A stretch of 64,000 nucleotides of DNA, taken from Siphonodentalium dalli. Taxonomy: Eukaryota > Mollusca > Scaphopoda > Gadilida > Siphonodentaliidae. Positions 20,346 through 32,377 of this stretch are shown here, in pieces. The stretch is taken from positions 195,162,935 through 195,226,934 of the forward strand of contig CP136061.1 in assembly GCA_032622095.1 (NCBI GenBank), given 5' to 3'. The translations under genes and the position numbers were made by a program. The first letter of the stretch is position 1. Each line of letters begins with the position of its first letter. The notes beneath the pieces were generated by a model that was not told the DNA's origin, did not search any database, and saw only the letters and a program-made list of their open reading frames with translations.

Positions 20346-21714
20346 GATCAAAGTCCAATAAGATAACAAAGTTTAATCAAAAGTTGACGGTAAACTTTGG
20401 AAAAAGACAAAGCATTGAAAAATAGTCTGGAAAAAAAATATATTTATAAACTAAAGTATTTGAACTTAATACACTTCTTACAATACAAATTTCATTACTG
20501 AAGGGCTATCAATAATTGGTATATATAAGAACAAAGTTTATCTATTTCTCCAACAAAAACAACACTAACATAATTTATTTTGAAACTCGTTTTGAAGGAA
20601 CTTTTGCATTGTTGTTCTCAAACACACACAAGAAACATTTGGTGACTGGTAATTCACTGAAAGTCTTCTAAAAGAAAGAGTTCCAATCAAAAAGTATACT
20701 AATGTTCTAAAAATGGCCACATTTTCTGTCCCAGTTCATAGAAAATAATTGGAGAAAAAAACTATTTCCTAGTGACAGATCCTCTTGTTAGTTGTCCCTC
20801 TCGGACTCGAAATTATTATTTTATACCCCCGAATTTATAGAGTTCAAGAAAAGAATGTAGCTTACCTGTATCGTAACTAAAATTGTGAATGTTTGGAAGG
20901 TAAAAGCACAAGGGTCAAGTCTTTGACTATAAGGTTAGCAGAGACGGGATGACGGGTGGAATTTGTGGGATGGAGGTGGGGGTAAAAATGTTCAGCATCA
21001 GTTCAGTTTTCAGTTTTCTGGAAATTTTACACCATGTAGGCCTATAGGTTGAGATTGTTCTCATTGTTTTATTTCATTTTCCAACAAATAATTAGTGGGA
21101 AATTTGTTGATTTTAGCGTATAATTCTACTTTTGGTCAAAATTTTGGTCTAAAATGGCCATCAGTTGGAATTTTCCAACCTTATGGGTGTCAGGTTGGAA
21201 ATGTCCAAAAGTTGGAAAGTTCCAAGCCAGGGGTTGTGTGCAAATGGTATTTTGCGAATATAGGGAGTTTGGTGGGGTGCAGTTTAAAATTTTCAGGTGG
21301 GCACCCCCTCCAAAAGGAGACCTCTAGCCACATCCCCAACAAGGATGATATGAGATCCAGTGATCGCTCATGACCCTTCTCCCTAATGACAGATAAAACA
21401 AAGCAACCAGTTAAGACCAGATCACCCCCCCCCCCCCCCCCACCCATGAGATCGTAAAAATGCCATGTCCCATTTGACGCAATAAAACCACCACCTATAT
21501 GTTTTCTTTTACATAAAATAATTAGATTGGATGTGAGCCTTTGATCGACAGATATCAATGTGTATCATTTTGAATTTGTGTCAGGATACCAAAAAATTAA
21601 ATTATCGCCTCTCATAAAGAGCGTTTTAAAGTATGAACTTTTATAATCGTTTTTGACGTATTACTTACTAGCTGATGTGCCTGATTTCATCTGGGCTATT
21701 TAGGAATTTTTTGT
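20346..21714. other. Unassigned region with a poly(C) run
   Basis: It is AT-rich with no convincing exon. A 16-18 base C-run is centred on 21434. A short word set (ATAAGAACAAAGTTTATC, TATTTCTCCA near 20527-20555) recurs at 60552-60580, hinting at a shared but decayed repeat. The sequence around 21376-21392 (CTTCTCCCTAATGACAG) resembles family H. Confidence 0.4.
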
Positions 21715-22085
21715 GATCGCTCCGTCTGGGCAGAATGTACAGCATCGGTCCAGAAACATGCCTATAAAAGTGTATATGAGCATCGTCATGGTCAAGGACA
21801 TGGTCGCACATGAAATTGGACCCACCCATATTGGTCCCGGGATCAAAGTAGGCCTACATACCAAATTTGAGTTGGACCAGTCGAGGAAACATCAACATCA
21901 GTCGAGGTCCAGAGACTCCAGAAACATGCATATATGAGCGAGGTCAAGGACACGGTCGCACGTGAAATTGGACCTGTCCATATTGTTCCCGGGATCAAAG
22001 TAGGCCTACATACCAAATTTGAGTTGGGATTGGGCAAGCAGTTTTCGAGTATATAACATACATACATACATACACACAGACAGAA
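21715..22085. repeat. Two 152-bp repeats ending in a (CATA)n tail
   Basis: Two units share GTCAAGGACA, GGTCGCAC, TGAAATTGGACC, TCCCGGGATCAAAGTAGG and CCTACATACCAAATTTGAGT; TCCCGG starts at 21835 and 21987. The second unit runs into GGGCAAGCAGTTTTCGAGTA and then CATACATACATACA. Such tails with a terminal microsatellite are typical of 3' ends of RTE-like LINEs and of some SINEs. The class is inferred. Confidence 0.55.
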
Positions 22086-22283
22086 GTTCCAAAATATATA
22101 ATAGATGAAGTTATGGATTAGTTTGTGGATTTTCGCGATATGAAGGCCAATTTTTCATTTTCGTTTGCCTCGTAAATGAAATTGGCTCAGGAAATTCTGA
22201 ATGATTTGGTGTTAGATCGGACAGTGGATCTTTAAAATTATTTTGTCGATAGTTCGAGATATTATGTTGATGTTTCCAAATCC

Positions 22284-23754
22284 TTATTAGCTCAACTTGT
22301 AAGTTTTAGCTATTGCCATGGATTGGCGTCTGTCGTCCGTGTGTGCGTGTGTCCGTCAACAATTTCCTTTCCCGCGGGCTACAGGTCATACCTTTGGTCT
22401 GATCTTTATGAAATTTGTCATGAATGTTGACATTGACATGTAGATGGGAACGAGTCATTTTTGGGTCATTCGGCAAAAAAACATGGCCAGCAGCCATTTT
22501 GGATTTAAAAATTCAATCCATTGGCGCGGGCTACAGGTCATACTGCTCGTCTGATCATCATGAAATTTGTCATGGATGTTAATATTGACATGTAGATGGG
22601 AACGAGCCATTTTGGGGTCGTTCGGCCAAAAAACATGGCCGCCAGCAGCCATCTTGGATTTTACTCTTTGCATGACTAAATCCTTTGGCACAGGCTACAG
22701 GTCATAGCTTTGGTCAGATCTTCATGAAATTTGTCATGGATGTTAACAATGACATGTAGATGGGAACGAGTCATTTTGGGGTCATTCGGCCAAAAAACAT
22801 GGCCGCCAGCAGCCATTTTGGATTTTACTCTTTGCATGACTAAATCCTTTGGCACGGGCTACAGGTCATAGCTTTGGTCAGATCTTCTGGAAATTTGTCA
22901 TGGATGTTAACAATGACATGTAGATGGGAACGAGTCATTTTGGGGTCATTCGGCCAAAAAACCTGAACACCAGCAGCCATCTTGGATTTTACTTTTTGTA
23001 TGACTAAATCCTTTGGTGCGGGGCTACAGGTCGTACCTTTGGTCCGATCTTTATGAAATTTGTCATGAATGTTGACATTGTCATGTAGATGGGAACGAGT
23101 TATTTTGGGGTCATTCAGCAAAAAAACATGGCCACCAGTGGCCATTTTGGATTTCAAAATTCAATCCATTGGCGCGGGCTACAGGTCATACTGCTCGTCT
23201 GATCATCATGAAATTTGTCATGTATGTTAATATTGACATGTAGATGGGAACGAGTCATTTTGGGGTTGTTCGGCCAAAAAACATGGCCACCAGCAGCCAT
23301 CTTGGATTTTACTCTTTGCATGACTAAATCCTTTGGCACGGGCTACAGGTCGTAGCTTTGGTCAGATCTTCATGAGATTTATTACAGATGTTAACAATGA
23401 CATGTAGATGGGAATTAGTCATTTTGGGGTCATTTGGCAAAAAAACATGGCTGCCAGCAGCGATCTTGGATTTTACTCTTTGCATGACTAAATCCTTTGA
23501 CACAGGCTACAGGTCGTATCTTTTGTCAGATCATCATGAAATTTGTACTGGATGTTAATAATGACATGTAAATGGGAACAAGTCTTTTTGGGGTCATTCG
23601 GCAAAAAAACATGGCTGCCAGCAGCCATCTTAGATTTTACTCTATACATAACTAGGCCTTTCAACTTTCCACATTCCTAATCACTCCATTGACTTTAACA
23701 CATGAAATTATTCCCTTTCCAAGTTGAGCTACAGTGTCATTGACACTTTCATTT
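22284..23754. repeat. Family E modular repeat, copy 6
   Basis: It starts TTATTAGCTCAACTTGTAAG with a shortened hairpin. About eight units follow, several with the variant ACAGGTCATA in place of ACAGGTCGTA. It closes with CTAGGCCTTTCAACTTTCC and CCAAGTTGAGCTACAGTGTC. Its closing block is nearly identical to that of copy 5. Confidence 0.82.
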
Positions 23755-23888
23755 CAACATCTCAAGATTGGCATATCGGGATCTCAATATATGGCTATCG
23801 GAGATCTGAAAATAAACCTTATAGTAACAAATTATATTGGACTACCAGGTATCTGTGTATGTTTATATAGAGGATCTCTAATGAGTCG

Positions 23889-24002
23889 CAATTCTATACA
23901 AAATTTATTAACCGAGTGCACTAAATTCGATTCAATCTGAGCTTTAGCGAGGCTCGAATCGAATTGAGTGGACAAGGTTAAAATAAATTTTGTACAGAAT
24001 TG
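23889..24002. repeat. 114-bp imperfect palindrome
   Basis: The left arm begins CAATTCTATACAAAATTTAT and includes ACTAAATTCGATTC. The right arm, read on the minus strand, begins CAATTCTGTACAAAATTTAT and includes ACTCAATTCGATTCG. The centre is CTGAGCTTTAGCGAGGCTC. It may be a single small foldback element; no other copy was noticed. Confidence 0.75.
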
Positions 24003-24104
24003 TAACGCATCTGAGATCCATCATTTATCACATGTTAGCAAGGAAAAACGATCTAAAAAATGTCGGGGGGGGTGTTGGTTTTAAAATATTTGCAGGAAGG
24101 TCCG

Positions 24105-25075
24105 AGAGTCCGTCAACAATTTCCTTTGGCTCACCCCACAGGCCGCATCCCTCATCCGATCATCACCAAACTTCATATGGATCTTCGGAGTGATCTCTAG
24201 ATGGGAGCCATCGATTTTATCCGTAATTCGTACAAAAACATGGCGGCCAGCAGCCATTTTGGAATTCAAATTTGAAGCCAGGCACATCCTGCAGCCTGCA
24301 TTTATTGGAGAAATGTTTTGAAAATGTACAGGCATGTTTATGATCACCTCTAGATGAGAGCTTTGAATTTGAGCGATTTTCGATGAAAAACATGGCCGCT
24401 GGCATGCCATCTTGAATTTTACTCTTTGCATGACTAAATCCTTTGGCACAACCTACAGACCACATCGCTCATCTAATCATCACCAAACTTCCTAAGGATC
24501 TTCGGGGTGACCTCTAGATGGGAGCCATCAAGTTTTATTCCGAAATTCGTCAAAAAACATGGCTGCCATCATCCATCTTGGATTTCAAATTTTAATCCAT
24601 TGGCACAGCCTGCCGCCCGCATTTATATAGGAGAATTGTTTTGAAAATTTACAGGCATGTAATCTTGGTTTTTACTCTCTGCATGACTAAATCCTTTGGC
24701 ACACCCTGCAGACCACATCCCTCTTCTGATCATCACAAACTTTATATGGATCTAATTCATGGTGATTTCTAGATGGAAGCCATACATTTTTCCAAAATTC
24801 ATAGAAAAACATGGCTGCCAGGGCCAATCTTGGATTTTACTCTCTGCATGACTAAATCCTTCGGCACACCCTACATGCCACATCCCTCATCTGATCATCG
24901 CCAAGCTCCATATGGATCTTCGGTGTGACCTCTAGATTGGAGCCATCGATTATTTCCAAAATTTGTTATAAAACATGGCTGCCAGCAGTCATTTTGGATT
25001 TCAAATTTGAAACCATTTTTATGAAAATAATTTCATCTACAAAATACAAGACCTTTACTGTAACTTTTTGGCTTT
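24105..25075. repeat. Family E modular repeat, divergent copy 7
   Basis: It lacks the opening hairpin and starts within the leader (GTCCGTCAACAATTTCCTTT). Units belong to the subfamily of copy 3: CCACATCCCTCATCTGATCA, CACCAAACTTCATATGGATC, TGACCTCTAGATGGGAGCCA, AAAACATGGCTGCCAGCAG. It ends without AAGTTGAGCT. Confidence 0.7.
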
Positions 25076-26330
25076 CCTTCTTTACCATTCAATTCATTGG
25101 GTTGATAATGACATGGGGTGGTTGATTGTGGAATTATGAGTATCCTGCACAATGACCTAGGTGTGCAGATATCAGCCATTTATAAAATAATACTTCCAAT
25201 GACAGCCTGGTGAATATCCTCTTTGTCTATTATTTCCAAAATAAGTCAACTCTAGTTGAATTGGAGCTTAACAACTGGTATATCATGGATATGTCTACAA
25301 AATGTCAACAGTGAATCAAAAGTCAAGATTGAGTTCACTGCCCTGAGATGTTGTCAGCTTAAAATGTATTGCAGCCAAATAACCAAATCACATGTTCGTT
25401 TAATGTAATATCTTGCAGGGGGAAATGATAATCTCACTGGATATGCACACAAGTATTAGGCACACACAAAACAAAAATTAATAAAAATTTCCGAGATTTG
25501 TATTAAATAAAAAAAAAACAGGAGATAAAGATGCATAATCTGAATTAACGCTACCAAATTATTATTTATTTGGCTTCGGGTAAAAAATATTTTATTTGAG
25601 TCGAGGAACCCACCCATCAAATCTCAGAATGATCAGATATTGATTTTTTTAATTTGTTATTTCTCGAGATATTACTTATTTGTGGCCTGGAAAAAAATTG
25701 TCAAGGGGACGGTCTCAGGACAAAATTGCAGATGATGGATAACTCTAAGAATCAAGTGGTAATACGGCCAAATTTTGTGATAATACAGCCATATTTAATT
25801 GAACAACATGTTGATAAATAACACGTTTTGGGAAATTTTATACCATAGTTGACAGTGGTAAGCATTTTTTTGTTGTAATTAATAGATTCTAAAGTGTATT
25901 TTGAAGAATGTTGTTGTTGTAACTTGATGCTATGGGGAACGTATGATCAGATTGGGTACATTTAACCTGTCTTTTGAACTAAAGGAGGTAATTTCCCTGT
26001 CATATGAGTGTTATCAGTAGGATTTTATGCGGTTTTAGACCAAAATCAGTGAAATTTGGGGGATGTTGTCAGAAAATTTGGAGTAAAAAAATATTTTTTT
26101 GCAGGTTTGGAGGCGGTGGGGATCTCAAAAAATGCCAGATGCAAAAAAACGTCATACCTTCCTGCAAATTTTTACCCTCCCCCACTCCTGGATTAAAATT
26201 GATTTCCTTATCACAACCAAAGAGGAAATAAAGACACCTTCAACAAAAAATATAATTCCATACTAATTTAAATGTGTATTTTCGTGTTGACAATATTGTT
26301 TAACTACACTTATGGCTCGTTTAAAGTTGC
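25076..26330. other. Unassigned AT-rich intergenic or intronic DNA
   Basis: I see no exon or repeat that I can define. It precedes the CpG-richer promoter-like zone. Confidence 0.45.
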
Positions 26331-27096
26331 GGCATTGACATCAACATCATTGCGCAACTGCACGTGCCTATAATACACGTGCGTTCAACTAAAAATATGA
26401 ATCCGGTTTAGGTGCTAACACTTTGTCAGAAAGAGAAATGCATGCCACTGGGGGTTTTTGAAGACCTCTGGTGAGTTGAACACAAGTGCTTGAAATCGGC
26501 AAAAGTTGCCTACCTGCAGGCCTTCATTCCTGCAACATTAATGGGCACGCTATAATTTAACTATACAAAAGATACTTTGTCCAATGATGACTGGTCTACA
26601 TTTCAATGAATTATACTGTGAGTCGTCTTTACAACTCGTTTAACGGTATTGATTATGTGGACTTCTTTGTACCCAAGATGTGACCAACTGGAATTTCTAA
26701 AGTAGAATTGTAGTCAGTGAATGGAAAATTGCCGGGAAATACCTGATAACGATGTGACGTCATCATTCTCTTCCGGATTACACGCTTCGATTTCGATCAG
26801 GCGATGTGATTACTACAGTTTTGGCTTCGTGTAGAGCGTGCATCTTTTGTTAACGCTCTCGTCTATTGATTTAGTTTCATGAAAGGAGCGGAGATCCATT
26901 ATATTTTTAGTTGGTGTGTTATGATTTCGTGTTTATTTATAGTGTCGGTTTATCGGGGACACCCAGCGATGTTGTCATAAAAAATGTGCAGTCCGTTATG
27001 ACCGCGCGTCGTCTAAACGCAACGGGGAAAACATTCAAAACGACGATGATTCTGTGAATTTTAGGGATATTATTGTCAGTGTTTTTGTGAATAAAT
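26331..27096 (+). promoter_or_regulatory. CpG-containing promoter/5' UTR zone of the gene starting at 27097
   Basis: Base composition shifts from AT-rich flanks to a higher CpG density (for example GACCGCGCGTCGTC and CAACGGGG around 27000-27025). It contains a perfect cAMP-response element TGACGTCA at 26755-26762 and an ETS-type site CTTCCGG at 26770-26776, spaced like many animal proximal promoters. No TATA box is obvious. An in-frame TGA at 27088-27090 closes the frame just before the ATG, so the downstream start is not an internal methionine of a longer frame. Confidence 0.5.
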
Positions 27097-27296
27097 ATGG
27101 AGAGTTTATCTCGCGACGATCTCGAGAAAAGGGTTCAGGACAGAGATGTTATAATTGATTTACAATCGCGTAAAATCACGTCTTTAGAAGAACAATTGAG
27201 TTCGTTGACTGCAGAACGCGACAATCTACTCGAGAAACTCAAGGATTTGGGGACGAATTCTAGCGAAGTTAGCGAACAAGATTCTGATAAAACAAA
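27097..27296 (+). CDS. Coding first exon of an unnamed coiled-coil protein (possibly a cGMP-dependent kinase N-terminus)
   Basis: The ATG at 27097 has A at -3 and G at +4. Sixty-six full codons plus two bases run to a consensus donor AAA|GTAAGTACT at 27297. It encodes MESLSRDDLEKRVQDRDVI, IDLQSRKITSLEEQLSSL and TAERDNLLEKLKDL, then a Ser/Asp-rich stretch. Hydrophobic residues at a/d spacing from about residue 9 to 52 give a leucine-zipper-like coiled coil; there is no signal peptide. Charged coiled-coil first exons of this style open cGMP-dependent protein kinase I/foraging, where the zipper mediates dimerisation, but many other proteins start this way, so no gene name is given. Without splicing the frame stops at 27298-27300. 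Confidence 0.65.
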
Positions 27297-27406
27297 GTAA
27301 GTACTGGGTAAATCACACTTTGAAGGGGGTCGCCGGGCTTTTGCAAAGAAGGGAATCATTCAGGTTTAAAAATTAAAAGAGACAAAACCACATGAGTCAG
27401 GCTTAT

Positions 27407-27905
27407 GTTTATTGCCCCCTGGAAAAAAAATCAATGCATGGACTAATGAAATGAGCAGTGTCTGTCCGTCTTCAAGTCTGTCTGCATGTCAGGCTGTCGA
27501 GGCTGACCAGCTGTCTGTCTGACTGACTGTCCATCCAAAACATTTGTTGTTCGATGATACATGCAGGTGTAAGTTGAATAGAATATGTTGGACAAAATAT
27601 GATGACACTTGGTACATGTACATGTATGTGACCTTCATTTGAGAATGTCCCGATCAATTCGAATTTGCAAAACAGTCAGGCCATTTCTGGCGGAGCCTCG
27701 GTAATGGTACTAGTGGCCCCTTTTTTCCTTAGAATTTGCTGATGTTGTCCAGGTGATCACTCAAGTTATGATTATCCAATAGGTTTCACATGCTAGTGAA
27801 AATAAACATGTAGGTCAAATTCAAATTTGGGTTTGGTCCGACCGTTTCTGACAGAGTTACTAGTACATGTACCTGTATGTCACTTTTTTACTTGTAATAT
27901 GCGAT
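27407..27905. repeat. Family F modular repeat, copy 4 (degenerate)
   Basis: It opens TTGCCCCCTGGAAAAAAAAT and a leader with CTGTCCGTC; weak units follow with GGTACATGTACATG, TTGGGTTTGGTCCGACC and TTTCTGACAGAGTTAC. It lies in the presumed first intron of the gene starting at 27097. Confidence 0.55.
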
Positions 27906-28194
27906 TATTATTCTGGTATCTAATAAAATATTTTTAAGGGGTTGAGCTATCTCAAGAGGTGGAAAGTTTAGATGGTTCTACACAGCAATCTACTTAATTG
28001 TTAAGCTAGTGCACCATCACAAGGAATCTGCTACCTGTACCGTATCTGGAGATCAAATCAAGGATATTATATAACAAAAAAAATGTCAAAAAGATTTTGG
28101 GAAATTTTGGGAACAGCATTCTCAGTAAGTACCTCGTATAACAAATTAGTGGAAATGAATAACTGAGGCAGCTCACAATTTGCCAGCACACAAC

Positions 28195-28963
28195 TAACAT
28201 TCTGTTAATATTCTTGAAGCAGTGTTGCTCAAAGTAGTTACATGTATTTTTCCAAATATTAGTCCAATTTACTACACACACCGTCATTCTTATATATTAA
28301 TTAAATGCAACAAGTCTTGACGGCGAAATCATTTACGTTAGTTTAAAGCAGATAGTTGCGTCCCGAATTGAGATGTAAATATTTCACTAGTTCAGATCAT
28401 GTACATTTTATGGCAGTTATTCATTTCCAATCAATTTGTGTACTTGCTGAGAACGCTCCTCCCACAATTTTCCTTAAAAAATATGATCAAAGCAGATCAA
28501 AGTCATCTTTTTTAACATTTATATGCTTGATGTGGTCTTCAGATAGCATAGATTCCTTCAGGTGGTGTGCCATCTTAACAATTAAAGACATACATGTATT
28601 CTGCACTTGTTCGGGTGCATGAAACTGATAAGTTAGTACTCAGATGCTATGACAAATGGGAGAATGTAGTGTTCTACTAACATTGCCGAAAATCTCAAAG
28701 AAATCGACAATACCACTTCATGGAAAACATCGCTTGAACTACGCTCAATTGGAAATATTTACATCTCGATTCGGGACGCAACTATCGGCTTTAAACTAAC
28801 GTAAATGATTTCGCCGTCGAGACTTGTTGCATTTAATTAATATATAAGAATGACGGTGTGTGTGTAGTAAATTGGACTAATATTTGTAAAAATAACTACT
28901 TTGAGCAAGATTATTCTCCATTTCTAATTGATCACCCTATCGGAGTGTTTCACATCACTTTAA
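28195..28963. mobile_element. Large foldback: two oppositely oriented X sequences
   Basis: A left arm (about 28222-28390, minus orientation) and a right arm (about 28744-28913, plus orientation) match for roughly 170 bp, including GGGACGCAACTATC, TAACGTAAATGATTTCGCCG and AATATATAAGAATGACGGTG. The left arm interrupts a separate repeat Y (ACTAACATTCTGTTAAT, GAAGCAGTGTTGCTC, CACTAGTTCAGATCATGTAC) that occurs without it at 37340 and 37785. The loop is about 350 bp. Confidence 0.75.
28586..28959. mobile_element. Element X, copy 2 (374 bp, solitary)
   Basis: TTAA-bounded (28582-28585 and 28960-28963). It starts AGACATACATGTATTCTGCA and ends TTTCACATCACT. Here X has no element A attached at its right TTAA, in contrast to copies 1 and 3, which shows that X is a unit on its own. 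Confidence 0.75.
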
Positions 28964-30430
28964 GTAGTTTTCTGTAGGTCCATCTAAACTGTCCACATCC
29001 TGAGATAGGCTATGCATGGAAACCCCTTAAAATAGAGACCACCTCGTGTTTTACCTGGGTCGAAAAACAGTCCTTTAAATTGTGGAAAATACAAGGTGAG
29101 CTGCCGATCGCACGACATGTTTGAAGTAATAACCATGATTCCTCTCTAATAGTAATACATGCTGGCACAGAAAATAAATCAAAAACTGAATTAAATGAAT
29201 TTGAATCCTTCACTGCAATGCGTCTACAATTCATGCTCAAATTTCCGAAAGTTATGAATCGGACTCCGGGTCTGTCGATTCAAAAGGCACTTCTGTGGAA
29301 CTAGAACAGTCTAGTTGGCAGCTGTTTTTTAAAACTTATATCTTATTATAACAGCTTAAAATGGGATGCACAATGGTTGAGGCAGATCAAAAGTTGCTGA
29401 CAAATCAAAAGTTGCCACCAAAAAAACTATTCCATGTCACATTTGACACCACGTGCATTACATTTGCATCACACATGCTTGCAATGAAACTTCAAAGGTG
29501 CCGACAATTGGCTCTGTGAACTCATTGTTGCAGTGAATATACATGGTGTTAGAACAACTCCAACCACAACGATACTACATCGGTCCATCGCATGGCTAGT
29601 TCTGATTCTGCGTGCACTATGGTGTGCAAGCGCGAAATATCGTGCCTCAAAATCAAAGGACTGGCAAAAAAAATGGGGGTGCAATTCCCAGATATATTGC
29701 CATATTTTATTTAGTATATGAGAATTGTTATGGATGCATGGTATTTACTGTAGCTTGTTCACTGCTGCATGATGTCAATACATCACAAGCTGGGGGTTAT
29801 CACATTGGGTATTCAGGTCGGTAAATACTAGTAGTTGTCTGTTGGTAAATAATTGTCAGTTCGCTAAACATCATTCAGTGGGTACAGATAAGAGTCTGTT
29901 TTATTTGTGTATTTTGATGGGCAATTTAGTGCCCAATAATTGTGTAAATGGTTAAGCTAACTTATTTGCCAATTGGATGCTAGATTAGAAGTATAGGAAT
30001 CCTACATGCATTCATACTGACAATATCACAATGCTAAAGTGACTTTTGAGTTTTCTGAAGGTTCTTTGGATGGTCATATGTCTTTGGAGTTGATGTGTAA
30101 TGAGATATTCACGATCGGTTTTATAGAGGTACTGTAGGAAAAAGATGGTCAAATTATAGCATTTTGCTATCGTCCGGTCTCTGAAGGCTGTTTACCGACA
30201 ATTTATTCCGACAATGTAAATTCTCAATTATGCTACAATGATCCCAAAGGGAGCTGTTTCAGGTGGTCATTCATACCGGTAGTTCTGGAACATCGGTGCA
30301 ATAACTTCTGCGTTCCAGTTTTAAGTACAAGGTAGCTACATGTACTAGTTGTGCTGAAGTATATCTATTATCAGTATGGTTGTAAACCACATGGCGTGAC
30401 ATTTTATGTCGGTACTGAGTAGCCAATAGG
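28964..30430. other. Unassigned presumed intronic DNA
   Basis: Several short open frames on both strands, none with a domain, a splice pair or homology that I recognise. No defined repeat was noticed. Confidence 0.4.
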
Positions 30431-30434
30431 TTAA

Positions 30435-30671
30435 CCCTTTCTGACTTCTCATTGACGAGTAGTTCCTTTTGTAAATGTTCAGATAATAAATTGAACAATC
30501 AGCAATTTTTTTTTACCACCAACAAATATGAACCCTTCTGCACTTGTATTATCTGTTCATCTGTCTGCCGTCTGCTTACATTTCCCTTCCAGATGTTTTC
30601 AAGTTTAATAGACCATTCCAAAGTATACTTTTATAACTAAACATATGAGAGTTCATTCACAAAAGAAAGGG
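30435..30671. mobile_element. Family C TTAA-flanked MITE, copy 1
   Basis: TTAA at 30431-30434 and 30672-30675; the left end is CCCTTTCTGACTTCTCATTG and the right end is CCCTTTCTTTTG on the minus strand. Internal words TTCAGATAATAA, CTTCTGCACTTGTATTATCT and AGACCATTCCAAAGTATACT recur in six other copies. The CCCTTT ends and TTAA target place it with piggyBac-like non-autonomous elements. Confidence 0.82.
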
Positions 30672-30675
30672 TTAA

Positions 30676-31643
30676 TAATCATGTCTGTTATCCTCATTGA
30701 GACGGTCATGTATATATTACTTTTTCCGGAACTCACAGGCTATCAAACGATGGATAATAGTATCGGGCGTCCACATCATTTAAGTGGGAACTACTTAATA
30801 ATGATATCCAATTGACTTGCAGTGTGACCCCACACATTACTTCTGACTATACACATCCTTCTTGAAAATTGCCGTTCTGACATCAATGAGATAGGGTGTT
30901 TTGATATTGACCTTTTTGAAAACTCATGTTGGTATCTGCTAATGAAAAATACATTACTCTCGGAATACTAGTACTTATATATGGTTCAATAATGCTTCAT
31001 TATATAAGATTCAATAAAATCTTGGATCATTTTGAGATGGATCAGAGATGTGAACTCTGACATTTTTAATTAACTGTCTGCTGGCTGAAAATAACAAACT
31101 TAACAGAAGGGTGATTGGAGACTGTTAGTAATAAGATGTAATTGTTTGATGATTGATTATCCTTGGTAGCATTATATACCTTTTCCAATATCAAAAGTAC
31201 ATGTACTCCCACCCCATTTTTCTTCCAAGGCCAAAGAAAAAACTATTTATTGTTGTTATTTTCCTACCAATGCTACAGGCATTTTAACTCCCCTACCCTA
31301 AAGTATTTTTTGTTTATGGTTTTCAAGAAAATATCTTGAAATTTTACGTAAAATATTCCAATAAACACAAGACACTTTTCAATTTTTCACAATGGGTCGA
31401 TTTCTCAGTCAAAGCATCAGTTTATTACAGTTTATACCAAGCCAAACAAAAATAATCTCTGCTCAGTTTTACCGGAGATAATATCTCTGGTCTTACAGAT
31501 ACTGTAATTAGAGACATCTTCTCCTTAAAATGTGCCTCTTCTCCCTATTTGTCATTCTTTGTGACTTATCTCTCACATACCAGTTTGGATACATGTACAT
31601 GTACTAGTACATCATACATGTACAAATATGTCCCAACAGCATA
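30676..31643. other. Unassigned AT-rich DNA
   Basis: No gene or defined repeat is supported. A run of ACATGTACATGTACTAG-type words lies at 31588-31625, just before the family P copy. Confidence 0.4.
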
Positions 31644-31851
31644 CAGTAATGCCCTAAATAATCGACTCCTTAACCACAGCAGAATTATGGGTAACTTTTC
31701 AGAATTTAGTCGGAAATATGGCTTGTTGCCATTCATCGGAAAGCTATCACAGAGCTTTCCGATGAATGGCAACAAGCCATATTTCCGACTAAATCTGGAA
31801 AAGTTACCCATAATTATGCTGTTAAGGAGTCAATTATTTAGGGCATTACTG
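31644..31851. mobile_element. Family P foldback MITE, copy 2
   Basis: Ends CAGTAATGCCCTAAATAATC and, inverted, the same; TA at 31642-31643 and 31852-31853. Arms of about 100 bp meet at TCGGAAAGCTATCACAGAGC. Both strands give the same short frame through the arms (LPFIGKL, FPMNGNKPYFRLN), a consequence of the palindrome. Confidence 0.9.
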
Positions 31852-32007
31852 TAGCAGGCTAGCATCACTAAATTAACCATCTGGGGACTTCATTCTGCTT
31901 AGGCCTCATCTTCTCTGGAAAGTTTATTATCAAATTTCTATGGAAACTTCTTCACATAGATTCTATTTATTTTTTTTGCATAATACACATTTTCTGTTTC
32001 TCTGATA

Positions 32008-32217
32008 CAGTAATGCTCTAAATAATCGACTCCTTAACCACGGCAAAATTATGAGTAACTTTTCAGGATTTTGTCGAAAATATGGCTTGTTGCCATTCAT
32101 CGGAAAGCTTTCACTCAGAGCTTTCCGATGAATGGCAACAAGCCATATTTCAGACTAAATGTGGAAAAGTTAACCATAATTCTGCTGTTAAGGAGTCGAT
32201 TATTTAGGGCATTACTG
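32008..32217. mobile_element. Family P foldback MITE, copy 3
   Basis: CAGTAATGCTC start, GGGCATTACTG end, TA on both sides; arms meet at GCTTTCACTCAGAGC. It is the second unit of the composite tandem array and differs from copy 2 by scattered substitutions. Confidence 0.9.
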
Positions 32218-32377
32218 TAGCAGGCTAGCATCACTAAATTCACCCTCTGGGGACCTCATTCTGCTTAGGCCTCATCTTCTCTGGAAAGTTTCTATATTAA
32301 AAAATTTCTATGGAAACTTCTTCACATAGATTCTATTTATTTGTTTTGCATAATACACATTTTCTGTTTCTCTGATA

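Noticed and set aside
23939-23970. TCGAATCGAATTGAG as a tRNA B-box
   Set aside because: No A-box or cloverleaf arms nearby; the segment is the centre of a 114-bp palindrome.
31566-31854. Opposed 80-100 codon frames on both strands (PFIGKL, FPMNGNKPYFRLN)
   Set aside because: The two strands encode nearly the same peptide because the DNA is a palindromic P element.
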